Origin: JBKBMT01 sp046295655
Lineage (GTDB): Bacteria; Pseudomonadota; Alphaproteobacteria; Rhodobacterales; Rhodobacteraceae
Length of the DNA stretch: 38,107 nt
Reading direction: 5' to 3'
NCBI GenBank assembly: GCA_046295655.1
Contig: JBKBMT010000023.1
Coordinates: 1 to 38,107, forward strand
In this document: piece after piece, positions 26,131 to 34,332 of the stretch
Position numbering within the stretch: position 1 is the first letter of the stretch
Layout of the letters: each line of letters begins with the position of its first letter
The notes under the pieces: generated by a model
What the model was told of the DNA's origin: nothing
Seen by the model: the letters and a program-made list of their open reading frames with translations, nothing else
Database searches by the model: none
Position numbers and translations under genes: made by a program

Positions 26131-28638
26131 ATGGCGATTCATGTGCGCGCGCTTGTGGTCGGGGGCGGGGCGGTCGGATGCGGCATCGCCTATCATCTGG
26201 CGAAGGCCGGCTGGCAGACCATGCTGGTCGAACGCGACGAGTTGACGGCAGGCTCCACCTGGCACGCGGCGGGTCTCCTGCCGCTGTTCAACATGGGCTA
26301 CGCCACCAGTCACATCCACGACTACAGCGTGAAATTCTACAAGGGGCTGGAGGCCGAGACCGGACTGAACCCCGGCTTCTTCGTGGTCGGCAACCTGCGC
26401 ATGGCCCAGACCGATGACCGGATGGACGAATACCGGCTGTATTCGGCCACCGCCGAGACGGTAGGCATCCCCCACGAATTCCTGACTCCGCGCCAGATCG
26501 CCGAGCGCTGGCCGCTGGTCAGGACCGAGGATCTGAAGGGCGCGCTGTTCCATCCGACGGACGGCTACATCAACCCCGCCGACGTCACCCAGGCAATGGC
26601 CAAGGGGGCGCGCCAGCTTGGCGCGGTGATCGACCGGAAGGTGCAGGTGGACGGCTATCGCTGGACCGGGGCGGAGTGGATCGTGTCCTGCACGCGGATG
26701 GTCGATCGGGGAGGCCGGCTCGTGCCCTCGGACGACCGGTTCGAGATCGTGGCCGAACATGTCGTCACCGCGACCGGCAACCATGCCCAGCGCACAGCCC
26801 GGCTTCTGGGGCTGAAGATCCCGGCGATTCCGGTCGAACATCAGTATGTCGTCACCGAACCCGATCCTGTGCTGGTCGAATGGCGCAAGTCCAATCCGCA
26901 GCATCCGGTGCTGCGGGATGCCGATGCCAAGTGGTATGTGCGCGAGGAGCGCGGCGGCTGGATCCTCGGCCCCTACGAGCGGGGCGCGCCGGCGCGGTTT
27001 CTCCACGACGTGCCCGATAGCTTCCGCGCCGACCTCTTCCCGCTCGATCTCGAGCGGATCGAGACGGAATACATGTCCTTCATCCACCGCATCCCCTCGT
27101 CCGAGAGCGTGGGTCTCAAGGACGATTACAACGGTCCGATCTGCTATACTCCCGACGGCAACCCCCTGGTCGGACCGGCGCCCGGGCTGCGGAACATGTG
27201 GCTCGCGGAGGGGTTCTCCTTCGGGATCACTGCCGCAGGTGGCACCGGACATTACCTCGCGCAGATGATGGTCGAGGGCGAGGCCGAAATCGACATGGCA
27301 AGCCTCGATCCGCGCCGCTACGGCGACTGGATGACCACCGAATATGCCGCGCGCAAGAACGAGGAATGCTACGAGCACGTCTTCATCCTGCACCATCCGG
27401 ACGAGGAGCGCGAAGCCTGCCGCCCGCTGCGCACCGCCCCGGCCTATGACCGGCAGAAGGCGCTGGGCGCGCAGTTCGGGCAGGTCAACGGCTGGGAGCG
27501 CCCGAACTACTACGGCCCTGCCGATGCCGCCGAGGGTTTCGACCATGACGGCCGGTCCTTCCGCCGCGGCGCCTGGTGGCCGTTCGCCGAAGCCGAGGCC
27601 CGGGCTGTGCGCGAGACCGCAGGACTGATCGACGCGACCGCCTTCACCAAGCATCGGGTGGCTGGTCCGGGGGCGACCGCCTTCCTTGACTGGTTCACCT
27701 GCAATGCGCTGCCGAAGGTCGGCCGGATCAACCTGACCTACGCGCTTACCCACACCGGCACGGTGCGCAGCGAATACACCATCGTGCGGCTGGCCGATGA
27801 CGACTATTACCTGATCTCCGCCGGGGCCTGGACCGCCTATGACAGCGATTGGCTTCGGAAATGCGCCGCGGACTGGGGCGGCGCCGGTCACGTCGAGATT
27901 CAGGACGTGACGACCCAGTGGGGCGTGTTCGCGCTCGCCGGACCGGCATCGCGGGCCATCCTTCGGGACATCGTGCGCGACGCGGATCCCGACACGGTGC
28001 TGGGCAACCGGCGGTTCCCGTGGCTGTCGTGCCGGCGGCTTGAACTGGGCATGGTGCCGGTTCGGGCGATCCGGGTGGCCTATACGGGCGAACTGGGGTG
28101 GGAGCTGCACCATCCGATCGAGATGCAGAACCACCTGTGGGACCGGCTGACCGATGCCGGGGCGCGGCACGGGATGCGCCTGGTCGGTGCCCGGGCACAG
28201 AACTGGCTCCGGCAGGAGAAAAGCTATCGGGCCTTCGGAACCGAGCTTGGCCGGGATGCAACACCGCTCGAGGCAGGGCTCGACCGATTCGTGGACCTGA
28301 CCAAGGATTTCCTCGGCAAGGACCGGATGCTTGCCACCGGGATCCGGGCGCGCTGTGTCACGGTCCTGATCGACGGCCCTGACGATGCCGACCCCTGGGG
28401 CCGCGAAGCGCTGCTGCACGAGGGGCGCAAGGTGGGCCGCCTGACCTCTGGCGGATGGTCGGTTGTCGCGGGACGGCAGATCGGGATGGGCTATGTCGAG
28501 CCTGCATTCGCCGAGCCGGGCACATCGCTTCAGGTTCGGATGCTGGGCAAACTCTGGCCCGCCGAGGTGGTGGCCGACAGCCCGCACGACCCGACGAACG
28601 CCCGCATCCGCGCTGACGCCCCCCAAGCGGACGGCTGA
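26131..28638 (+). CDS. FAD-dependent oxidoreductase fused to GcvT-like domain (dimethylglycine/sarcosine dehydrogenase-like)
   Basis: An 835-residue two-part enzyme. Residues 1 to about 400 are a DAO-type FAD oxidoreductase (VVGGGAVGCGIAYHLAKAG; AEGFSFGITAAGGTG), with STWHAAGLLPLFN containing His45 at the place where rat dimethylglycine and sarcosine dehydrogenases bind FAD covalently. Residues about 430-835 form the GcvT-like tetrahydrofolate domain (VRETAGLIDATAFTK, VAYTGELGWELH, YRAFGTELGRDATPLEAGL), ending in the GcvT beta-barrel. The family oxidatively demethylates N-methyl amines and passes the one-carbon unit to folate. The ATG at 26131 has GGGGAGA upstream. Substrates in the family vary (dimethylglycine, sarcosine, N-methylproline), so the exact one is open; choline genes 12 kb upstream make dimethylglycine or sarcosine attractive. 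Upstream and downstream neighbours are unrelated. Confidence 0.9.
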   Translation: MAIHVRALVVGGGAVGCGIAYHLAKAGWQTMLVERDELTAGSTWHAAGLLPLFNMGYATSHIHDYSVKFYKGLEAETGLNPGFFVVGNLRMAQTDDRMDEYRLYSATAETVGIPHEFLTPRQIAERWPLVRTEDLKGALFHPTDGYINPADVTQAMAKGARQLGAVIDRKVQVDGYRWTGAEWIVSCTRMVDRGGRLVPSDDRFEIVAEHVVTATGNHAQRTARLLGLKIPAIPVEHQYVVTEPDPVLVEWRKSNPQHPVLRDADAKWYVREERGGWILGPYERGAPARFLHDVPDSFRADLFPLDLERIETEYMSFIHRIPSSESVGLKDDYNGPICYTPDGNPLVGPAPGLRNMWLAEGFSFGITAAGGTGHYLAQMMVEGEAEIDMASLDPRRYGDWMTTEYAARKNEECYEHVFILHHPDEEREACRPLRTAPAYDRQKALGAQFGQVNGWERPNYYGPADAAEGFDHDGRSFRRGAWWPFAEAEARAVRETAGLIDATAFTKHRVAGPGATAFLDWFTCNALPKVGRINLTYALTHTGTVRSEYTIVRLADDDYYLISAGAWTAYDSDWLRKCAADWGGAGHVEIQDVTTQWGVFALAGPASRAILRDIVRDADPDTVLGNRRFPWLSCRRLELGMVPVRAIRVAYTGELGWELHHPIEMQNHLWDRLTDAGARHGMRLVGARAQNWLRQEKSYRAFGTELGRDATPLEAGLDRFVDLTKDFLGKDRMLATGIRARCVTVLIDGPDDADPWGREALLHEGRKVGRLTSGGWSVVAGRQIGMGYVEPAFAEPGTSLQVRMLGKLWPAEVVADSPHDPTNARIRADAPQADG

Positions 28639-28761
28639 GCCGATCTATCCCGGCGCGCGTTGCCGGGCGCGACGCAGCTTGGTCAGGCCTGCCGGGCACA
28701 TGTGCTTGACACCCCCGAAGCAGCGCCGCAGAAGGCCTCGGTCAGCCTGCCCGGAGGCCCG

Positions 28762-29727
28762 ATGCGCACGCTTCCCGACGCCATCATTCCAGAACTTCCC
28801 GGCCTCTATCGCGGCAAGGTTCGGGATTGCTACGATCTTCCCGACGACGGCGGGGGCGCCCGGCGGATCCTGATTGCGACCGATCGCCTGTCGGCCTTCG
28901 ACCGCCAGATCGCCGTAATCCCGTGGAAGGGCCAGGTCCTGACCCAGACGGCCCGCTTCTGGTTCGAACGCACGGCCGACATCTGCCCGAACCACGCGCT
29001 GGACTATCCCGACCCGAACGTGGTGATCGGAAAGCGGCTGGATATCCTGCCGGTCGAGATCGTGGTGCGCGGCTATCTGGCTGGAACCACCGGCACCTCG
29101 ATCCTGACGCTCTACCGTCAGGGGGTGCGGAACATGTATGGACATGTCCTGCCCGACGGGCTGCGACCCAACCAGGCGCTGCCACAACCGATCATAACGC
29201 CCACCACCAAGGCCTTCGACGCCGGCCATGACGCGCCTCTGACCGCGGACGAGATCCTGTCGCGCGGGCTTCTCAGCCCGAGCCAGTGGGATGAGGTCTC
29301 GACCGTGGCGCTTGCAGTCTTCGCGCGCGGACAGCGGATGGCGTCGGAGCGGGGATTGATCCTTGTCGACACCAAGTACGAATTCGGCCTCGACCAGGAC
29401 GGACGCATCCTCCTGGCCGACGAGATCCATACACCCGACTCCAGCCGGTGGTGGAAGGCCGACGGCTATGAGGCGGCGCTGGCGGCCGGCACCCGGCCGC
29501 CGAGTTTCGACAAGGACGTTATCCGGGCCTGGGTCGCAGACCGATGCGACCCCTACAGCGACCCCATTCCCGAGATCCCGCCCGAACTGATCGAGGCGAC
29601 CAGCCGCACCTATATCGACGCTTTCGAGGCAATCACGGGGCAGGTCTTCGAACCCGACCTTGCCGGCGCAACGCCGCTCGAACGCATTCGGGAGCGGCTG
29701 GCGCCGTGGTTCGTCAGCCGCGGCTGA
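28762..29727 (+). CDS. purC: Phosphoribosylaminoimidazole-succinocarboxamide synthase, long type
   Basis: Condenses CAIR with aspartate, using ATP, to SAICAR in purine synthesis. It has 321 residues, nearer to the yeast Ade1 length than the roughly 240-residue bacterial PurC. Signatures: YRGKVRDCYDLP, TDRLSAFDRQ, VVRGYLAGTTGTS, LVDTKYEFGLDQDG and LADEIHTPDSSRWW. I start at the ATG at 28762, just ahead of the conserved PGLYRGKVRD region, with GGAGG five bases before it; an in-frame start at 28660 is not supported. A perfect TTGACA lies at 28706-28711, but I see no good -10. The end overlaps the convergent hsp20 gene by 14 bases. Whether the genome has a second, short purC cannot be told here. 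Confidence 0.95.
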   Translation: MRTLPDAIIPELPGLYRGKVRDCYDLPDDGGGARRILIATDRLSAFDRQIAVIPWKGQVLTQTARFWFERTADICPNHALDYPDPNVVIGKRLDILPVEIVVRGYLAGTTGTSILTLYRQGVRNMYGHVLPDGLRPNQALPQPIITPTTKAFDAGHDAPLTADEILSRGLLSPSQWDEVSTVALAVFARGQRMASERGLILVDTKYEFGLDQDGRILLADEIHTPDSSRWWKADGYEAALAAGTRPPSFDKDVIRAWVADRCDPYSDPIPEIPPELIEATSRTYIDAFEAITGQVFEPDLAGATPLERIRERLAPWFVSRG

Positions 29728-30133
29728 TCGGAACCCGTTTCGCGCCCTCGGGAGCGTCGGGTGCGCGTTTGCCCACGCTTACCGTCAGCACCCCGTCCTT
29801 GAGCGATGCCTTCACGTTGTTCTCGTCCGCGTCCGGCGGAAGGCGGAAACTGCGCGAGAACGCGCCGTACTGACGTTCGCTGAAGTACCAGGTTTCACCC
29901 TTTTCTTCCCGCTCGGTCTTCTTCTCGCCGCGCACGGTGACGACCCCCTGATCCACGGTCAGCTGGATGTCCTCATCGGCGACCCCCGGGAGTTCCAGCG
30001 CGATGCGATAGGTGCTGTCGTTGCTCGACGCCTCGGACGGGGCCGATACCAGTTCCGCAAGACGCGATCCCACCGCCCGGAACGGTTCGTAGAGCGAAGG
30101 CCAAAAGCTTGCGAAAGGCGATTTCTCGACCAT
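29714..30133 (-). CDS. Small heat-shock protein (Hsp20/alpha-crystallin family)
   Basis: An ATP-independent holdase chaperone that binds unfolding proteins in large oligomers. It has 139 residues. The alpha-crystallin domain spans about residues 40-125, from STYRIALELPGVADEDIQL through VTVRGEKKTE and YGAFSRSFRLP to the consensus end LKDGVLTVSVGK (the A-x-x-x-n-G-v-L pattern). The N-terminus is aromatic (SPFASFWPSLYEPF), as usual. The C-terminal RVPISRG carries the I-x-I-like tail in reduced form. The ATG at 30133 is chosen because GGAGG lies six bases upstream; an ATG 12 bases earlier is part of that site. It diverges from dtd across an FNR-type box, which suggests induction under low oxygen; a heat-shock promoter was not seen. 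Confidence 0.95.
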   Translation of the reverse strand: MVEKSPFASFWPSLYEPFRAVGSRLAELVSAPSEASSNDSTYRIALELPGVADEDIQLTVDQGVVTVRGEKKTEREEKGETWYFSERQYGAFSRSFRLPPDADENNVKASLKDGVLTVSVGKRAPDAPEGAKRVPISRG

Positions 30134-30198
30134 CGGTTCCTCCATGGCTGATGCTGCTTGACCGGTTGGACAATGCACCGTCTGACCGCCGAGTCGCC

Positions 30199-30212
30199 TT
30201 GATCCGCGTCAA
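30199..30212. promoter_or_regulatory. FNR/FnrL-type box between hsp20 and dtd
   Basis: TTGAT-CCGC-GTCAA fits TTGAY-N4-RTCAA, the Rhodobacter FnrL/Dnr form of the FNR site, at every position. It lies 66 bases before the hsp20 start and 40 before dtd. For hsp20 the distance suits activation. Which regulator (oxygen-sensing FnrL or NO-sensing Dnr) binds cannot be told by sequence. Confidence 0.65.
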
Positions 30213-30251
30213 CTTCCGTGTCTCCCTGACCGCGTCGGACGGGAGCAGATG

Positions 30252-30701
30252 ATGCGGGCGCTCATTCAGCGGGTGGAAAAGGCGCGGGTGGAGGTCGGCA
30301 CCGAGGTGACAGGGGCCGTCGGCCGCGGTCTGCTGGTCCTTGTCTGCGCCATGCCGGGGGACAACGAGGTTGTGGCGGCGCGCCTTGCCGGCAAGATTGC
30401 AAGGCTGCGCATCTTCCGGGACGGCGAGGGACGTATGAACCTGTCGCTGCGCGACATCGACGGCGAGGCTTTGGTCGTCAGCCAGTTCACCCTTGCCGCC
30501 GATACAAGCCGCGGCAATCGCCCCGGCTTTTCCGGGGCGGCCGACCCCGCGACGGCCGAGCGGCTGTATGAGGCATTCATGGCCGCGCTTGCGGCCGAGG
30601 GTGTGCCGGTGGAACGCGGCCGGTTCGGGGCGGAGATGAAGGTCTCGCTGGTCAACGACGGGCCGGTAACGATCTGGCTGGACGAGGCTGCGAGGGCGTG
30701 A
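30252..30701 (+). CDS. dtd: D-aminoacyl-tRNA deacylase
   Basis: Removes D-amino acids (and glycine mischarged on tRNA-Ala) from tRNAs, acting in the cytosol as a dimer. It has 149 residues. The N-terminal MRALIQRVEKARVEV is standard, the active-site strand SQFTLAADTSRGNRPGFSGAADP holds the SQFTL motif, and the cross-subunit Gly-cisPro motif is NDGPVTIWLD. Two ATG codons are adjacent at 30249 and 30252; the second sits at better spacing from GGGAG and gives the standard N-terminus. It diverges from hsp20 and converges with hisG, leaving six bases between the stop codons. No fusion or damage. Confidence 0.96.
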   Translation: MRALIQRVEKARVEVGTEVTGAVGRGLLVLVCAMPGDNEVVAARLAGKIARLRIFRDGEGRMNLSLRDIDGEALVVSQFTLAADTSRGNRPGFSGAADPATAERLYEAFMAALAAEGVPVERGRFGAEMKVSLVNDGPVTIWLDEAARA

Positions 30702-30707
30702 GCGGTG

Positions 30708-31415
30708 TCAGAGGCCGGCCGGCACGGACAGACCGATCCGGTCGAGAAGCGCCACCAGGGGCCGGCGTGCCTCGGCCCAGTCGGCGGTTCGGGCGGCGAA
30801 CAGCGTCGCCTCGGACCGCAGGATCAACCCGTCCACAAGGATCTTCAGGTGATTGGCGCGCAGCGTCTCGCCGGTGGAAGTGATGTCGGCGATCGCCTCG
30901 GCTGTCATGTTGCGCACCGTCCCCTCGGTCGCACCCTGGCTGTCCACAAGGCTGTAGTCCGCCACCCCCGCGGCGCGCAGGAAATCCCGCGTCAGCCGGT
31001 GGTACTTCGTGGCGATGCGCATCCGATGCCCATGCACGGAACGAAAGGCCGCGGCGGCGGCATCGAGATCGTCCAGCGTATCGACATCGATCCAGCAGGC
31101 GGGCACGGCGAGAACCAGATCGGCGTGGCCAAATCCCATCGGCGCGACTTCGGCCACCTGCGCCGGCCAGTCGGAAAGTTTCTCGCGCACCAGATCGGTC
31201 CCGGTGACGCCCAGATGGAGCCGCCCTGCCGACATTTCCCGCGGGATCTCGGCCGCCGACAGCAGCACCAGATCGATGCCGTCTATGTCCTCGACCTGCC
31301 CGGCATAGGCGCGGGCGTCGGCGCTGCGCGACAGGCTGACACCGCGCTCCGAGAACCATTCGATACATTGTTCCATCAGCCGCCCCTTGGACGGCAGCCC
31401 CAGCCGCAGCGTCAT
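30708..31415 (-). CDS. hisG: ATP phosphoribosyltransferase, short form catalytic subunit
   Basis: Catalyses the first step of histidine synthesis, joining ATP and PRPP. At 235 residues it is the short HisG that lacks the C-terminal regulatory domain and works as a hetero-octamer with HisZ. Seen: RLGLPSKGRLMEQ at the N-terminus, ARAYAGQVEDIDGIDLVLLS, GRLHLGVTGTDLVREKL, and the PRPP-binding strand DSQGATEGTVRNMTAEAIAD. The start ATG overlaps the hisZ stop codon (ATGA), so hisG is translationally coupled to its partner. It is last of the hisS-hisZ-hisG unit. Confidence 0.96.
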   Translation of the reverse strand: MTLRLGLPSKGRLMEQCIEWFSERGVSLSRSADARAYAGQVEDIDGIDLVLLSAAEIPREMSAGRLHLGVTGTDLVREKLSDWPAQVAEVAPMGFGHADLVLAVPACWIDVDTLDDLDAAAAAFRSVHGHRMRIATKYHRLTRDFLRAAGVADYSLVDSQGATEGTVRNMTAEAIADITSTGETLRANHLKILVDGLILRSEATLFAARTADWAEARRPLVALLDRIGLSVPAGL

Positions 31416-32521
31416 GCCCTGTCCTCCGCCTTCAGGCGGGCCACCAGGCCGGGGCGGATCACCCCGCCGACCGCCGGGATCGCCCGGCCCTGCCCCAGCA
31501 CCCGGGTCAGCGCGTCATAGCGCCCGCCCGAAGCCACGGGGGGCAGGCCGGAGCGGCCGAGGGCCTCGAACGCAAAGACGAAACCATCGTAATATTCCAT
31601 GGTCGCCCGGCCGAGGCTCGCCTCGAACACCAGCCGCTTCGGATCGACGCCAGCTCGCGCCAGCGCCTCCAGCCGCGCATCCAGCCGGTCCACGGCGTCG
31701 CGGATCGAAACCATGTCCACGGCCAGATCCCGCAACCGTTCCAGCGCTGCAGGCGCTGGCGCCGAGACGCGCAGCAACTCGTCGATCAGATCGGCCTCCC
31801 GTTCGGAAATCGGCGGTGCCGACGCATCCTCGGCCAGCGCGCGGACACGCGCGACGATCTCCTCCTCGCTGCGCAGGCCGATCACGGGGCCGGCGACCGC
31901 GATCATCGTCTCGGGCGTCTCGGCGGCCAGTCGCGCCAGCAGACGGCGCCGGCTGGGCGGGCTTGGGGCGCAGCCGGAATAGCGGTCGAGCAGCGCGCGG
32001 AACCGGCGCGGGCGCCAGATGTGTCGCGACAGCGCGGCCTTGCGCCGGTCGGTGGTGTGCAGCCCGCGCACCGCCGCGGACAGAAGCCCCATGTCACCGA
32101 CCGTCGCACGAAGCGACAGCGGCGCAAGCAGCCGGTCGACGAGCGCAAAGACCTCGGCATCCGCAGCGGCCGGGTCGTCCCGCGCGAACAGTTCGTAGCC
32201 GACCTGAAGGTACTCCGCCGCGCGGCCCGAACCGCGGTCCTGCTGGCGGAACACCTCGCCCCGGTAACAGTAGCGCGCCGGTTCCGCGCCGTTGGTCATG
32301 TGCGCGCGGACCACCGGCACGGTGAAGTCGGGCCGCAGCATCATCTCGCCCTGGGCCGGATCCCAGGTCACATAGGCGCGCGCACGGATATCCTCGCCGT
32401 AGAGGTCGAGCAGCGTCTCGGCCGGCTGCAGGATGTCGGCCTCGATCGGCTGCGCTCCCGCCGCGACGAAGGCCGCAAACAGCCGTTCGGCCTCGGCGCG
32501 GGCTTCGGCGCTGATCGGCAT
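31412..32521 (-). CDS. hisZ: ATP phosphoribosyltransferase regulatory subunit
   Basis: A HisRS-like paralogue without synthetase activity that binds HisG and gives histidine feedback control. It has 369 residues. Class II synthetase core features remain: MLRPDFTVPVVRAHM, RYCYRGEVFRQQDRGSGRAAEYLQVGYELF, and ASGGRYDALTRVLGQGRAIPAVGGVI near the C-terminus. The anticodon-binding domain of HisRS is absent, and the HisRS GLGYYTG region is replaced by ATMEYYDGFVFAFEA. The ATG at 32521 is one base past the hisS stop. Adjacent to hisS and coupled to hisG, it is assigned firmly. Confidence 0.95.
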   Translation of the reverse strand: MPISAEARAEAERLFAAFVAAGAQPIEADILQPAETLLDLYGEDIRARAYVTWDPAQGEMMLRPDFTVPVVRAHMTNGAEPARYCYRGEVFRQQDRGSGRAAEYLQVGYELFARDDPAAADAEVFALVDRLLAPLSLRATVGDMGLLSAAVRGLHTTDRRKAALSRHIWRPRRFRALLDRYSGCAPSPPSRRRLLARLAAETPETMIAVAGPVIGLRSEEEIVARVRALAEDASAPPISEREADLIDELLRVSAPAPAALERLRDLAVDMVSIRDAVDRLDARLEALARAGVDPKRLVFEASLGRATMEYYDGFVFAFEALGRSGLPPVASGGRYDALTRVLGQGRAIPAVGGVIRPGLVARLKAEDRA

Positions 32522-32522
32522 G

Positions 32523-34007
32523 TCAGCCGGCGAGGATGGCGCGCACCGTCGCCACCAGATCGGCGCGGGCACATTCCACCTGCGCGGGCCGTGCCTTCCA
32601 TTCCTCAAGGCTCGCGCCCTCGGCGATTCTGGCTCCGAGGATCAGGTCCTTGACCTGCACCACGTCGCGCGCCGCCTCGTCCTGGCCCTGGATCACCGCC
32701 ACCGGGCTTCGGCGCCGGTCGGCATATTTCATCTGGTTGCCGAAGTTGCGGGGATTGCCCAGATAGACCTCGGCCCGGATGCCGGCGGCGCGCAATTCGG
32801 CCGCCATGGCAAAATAGTCGGCCATCCGGTCGCGGTCCATCACCGTCACGACGACCGGACCCCGGGCATCGGGCCCGATGCGCCCCTTCGCCCGCAGGGC
32901 GGCCAGCAGCCGGTCCACCCCGATCGAGACGCCGGTGGCGGGCACCTCCTGTCCGGTGAAGCGTTTGACGAGGTCATCATACCGCCCGCCGCCGGCGACC
33001 GAGCCGAACTGACGCGGTCGCCCGTCCTCGCCCGGGATCTCGAAGGTCAGCTCGGCCTCGTACACCGGACCGGTATAGTAGCCGAGGCCGCGGACCACCG
33101 AAGGATCGATCACGATGCGGTCGGGACCGAAGCCCTGGGCGCCGAGGAGATCGCCGATGGTTTCCAGTTCGGCGACGCCAGCAAGCCCGAGCTCCGATCC
33201 CCCGACCAGCCGACGCAAGGTCTCGCAGGTCTCGACGCCATCGGAACCCCGCGCCGACAGGAAGGCGACCACGACATCGGACTGTGCATCCGAAAGCCCC
33301 GCCCCCTTGGTGAAATCACCGCTTTCGTCCCGACGACCCGCGCCCAGAAGCGCGCGAACACCGCCCTCGCCCAGCCGGTCGATCTTGTCGATGGCGCGCA
33401 GGACGATGCCGCGTTCCCGGGCGAAGCGGTCGGGGTCGGCCGGGTCCAGGATTCCTGCGACCTCCATGACCCCGTTCAGCACCTTGCGGTTGTTCACCCG
33501 GATCACGTAGTCACCGCGCGGGATGCCCACGGCCTCCAGCGCCGTGGCCAGCATGGCGCAGATTTCGGCATCTGCGGCGACCGAGGGCGCACCGACCGTA
33601 TCGGCGTCGCATTGGTAGAACTGCCGGAACCGCCCCGGCCCCGGCTTCTCGTTGCGCCAGACCGGACCCATCGCATAGCGCCGGTAGGGGCTGGGCAAGT
33701 CGTTGCGGTACTGCGCCGCGACACGCGCCAGCGGCGCGGTCAGGTCATAGCGAAGCGCCAGCCAGTCCTTCTCCTCCTGCCAGGCGAATACGCCCTCGTT
33801 GGGGCGGTCGACGTCGGGCAGGAACTTGCCCAGCGCCTCGACCGTCTCGACCGCCGAGGTCTCCAATGCCTCGAAACCGTGCATTCGGTAGACATCGGCG
33901 ATGGTGTCCAGCATCGCCTGACGCTCGGTCACCTCCGCACCGAAATAGTCGCGAAAGCCCTTGGGCGTCTCGGCGCGCGGGCGACGCGGGGCTTTGTCCT
34001 TGGCCAT
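32523..34007 (-). CDS. hisS: Histidyl-tRNA synthetase
   Basis: Charges tRNA-His with histidine in the cytosol. It has 494 residues, somewhat longer than E. coli HisS (424), as in related alphaproteobacteria. Class II motifs: LRYDLTAPLAR, GRFRQFYQCDADTVGA (motif 2), the histidine A loop RGLGYYTGPVYEAE, GGGRYDDLVKRF, and ATGVSIGVDRLLAAL (motif 3), followed by the anticodon-binding domain. The ATG at 34007 gives MAKDKAPRRPRAETPKGFRDYF, the usual N-terminus, and an open frame further upstream is antisense to slyX and the AbrB-family gene. It leads the hisS-hisZ-hisG unit and diverges from slyX over 73 bases. Confidence 0.97.
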   Translation of the reverse strand: MAKDKAPRRPRAETPKGFRDYFGAEVTERQAMLDTIADVYRMHGFEALETSAVETVEALGKFLPDVDRPNEGVFAWQEEKDWLALRYDLTAPLARVAAQYRNDLPSPYRRYAMGPVWRNEKPGPGRFRQFYQCDADTVGAPSVAADAEICAMLATALEAVGIPRGDYVIRVNNRKVLNGVMEVAGILDPADPDRFARERGIVLRAIDKIDRLGEGGVRALLGAGRRDESGDFTKGAGLSDAQSDVVVAFLSARGSDGVETCETLRRLVGGSELGLAGVAELETIGDLLGAQGFGPDRIVIDPSVVRGLGYYTGPVYEAELTFEIPGEDGRPRQFGSVAGGGRYDDLVKRFTGQEVPATGVSIGVDRLLAALRAKGRIGPDARGPVVVTVMDRDRMADYFAMAAELRAAGIRAEVYLGNPRNFGNQMKYADRRRSPVAVIQGQDEAARDVVQVKDLILGARIAEGASLEEWKARPAQVECARADLVATVRAILAG

Positions 34008-34080
34008 CGGATCGGTTTCGGCTTTGCTGGGTTCCGCGCGTCCTCTATCGGATGGGCGGCGGCGGAGCAAGGCGGGGGCG

Positions 34081-34287
34081 ATGCAGGACCGGATCGAGGC
34101 ACTGGAACATGCCGTGGCGCATCTGACACGGGCGGTCGAGGATCTGTCCGAGATCACGGCCCGGCAGGATGGCGAGATTGCGCGACTGACCCGGCGGATG
34201 CAGATGCTGCTGGAACGCGAGGCCGAGCGCGAGGCCGATGCCTCGGGCACCGTGCCGCTGGCCGACCAGAAGCCGCCGCACTGGTAG
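34081..34287 (+). CDS. slyX: SlyX family protein
   Basis: A 68-residue coiled-coil protein of unknown function, soluble. The start MQDRIEALEHAVAHLTRAVEDLSEIT and middle QDGEIARLTRRMQMLLER have the heptad pattern of SlyX, and the tail ends in the family PPHW. The ATG at 34081 fits the family; GGGGG precedes it. It lies between divergent hisS and the AbrB-family gene, 45 bases before the latter. No function can be inferred from context. Confidence 0.9.
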   Translation: MQDRIEALEHAVAHLTRAVEDLSEITARQDGEIARLTRRMQMLLEREAEREADASGTVPLADQKPPHW

Positions 34288-34332
34288 GCAGCCATCTTGC
34301 AGTCGCCCGCACGGCATGGTCGGGTGCCGGCG

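Noticed and set aside
25609..28626. An open frame of about 1005 codons on the minus strand opposite the FAD-GcvT gene and the end of pyc
   Set aside because: Same codon-bias shadow; no family motifs, and it straddles two real genes.
34297..34332. TTG start for the AbrB-family protein, adding 12 residues
   Set aside because: The extra residues are polar and not like family N-termini; ATG at 34333 begins just before the first membrane helix.
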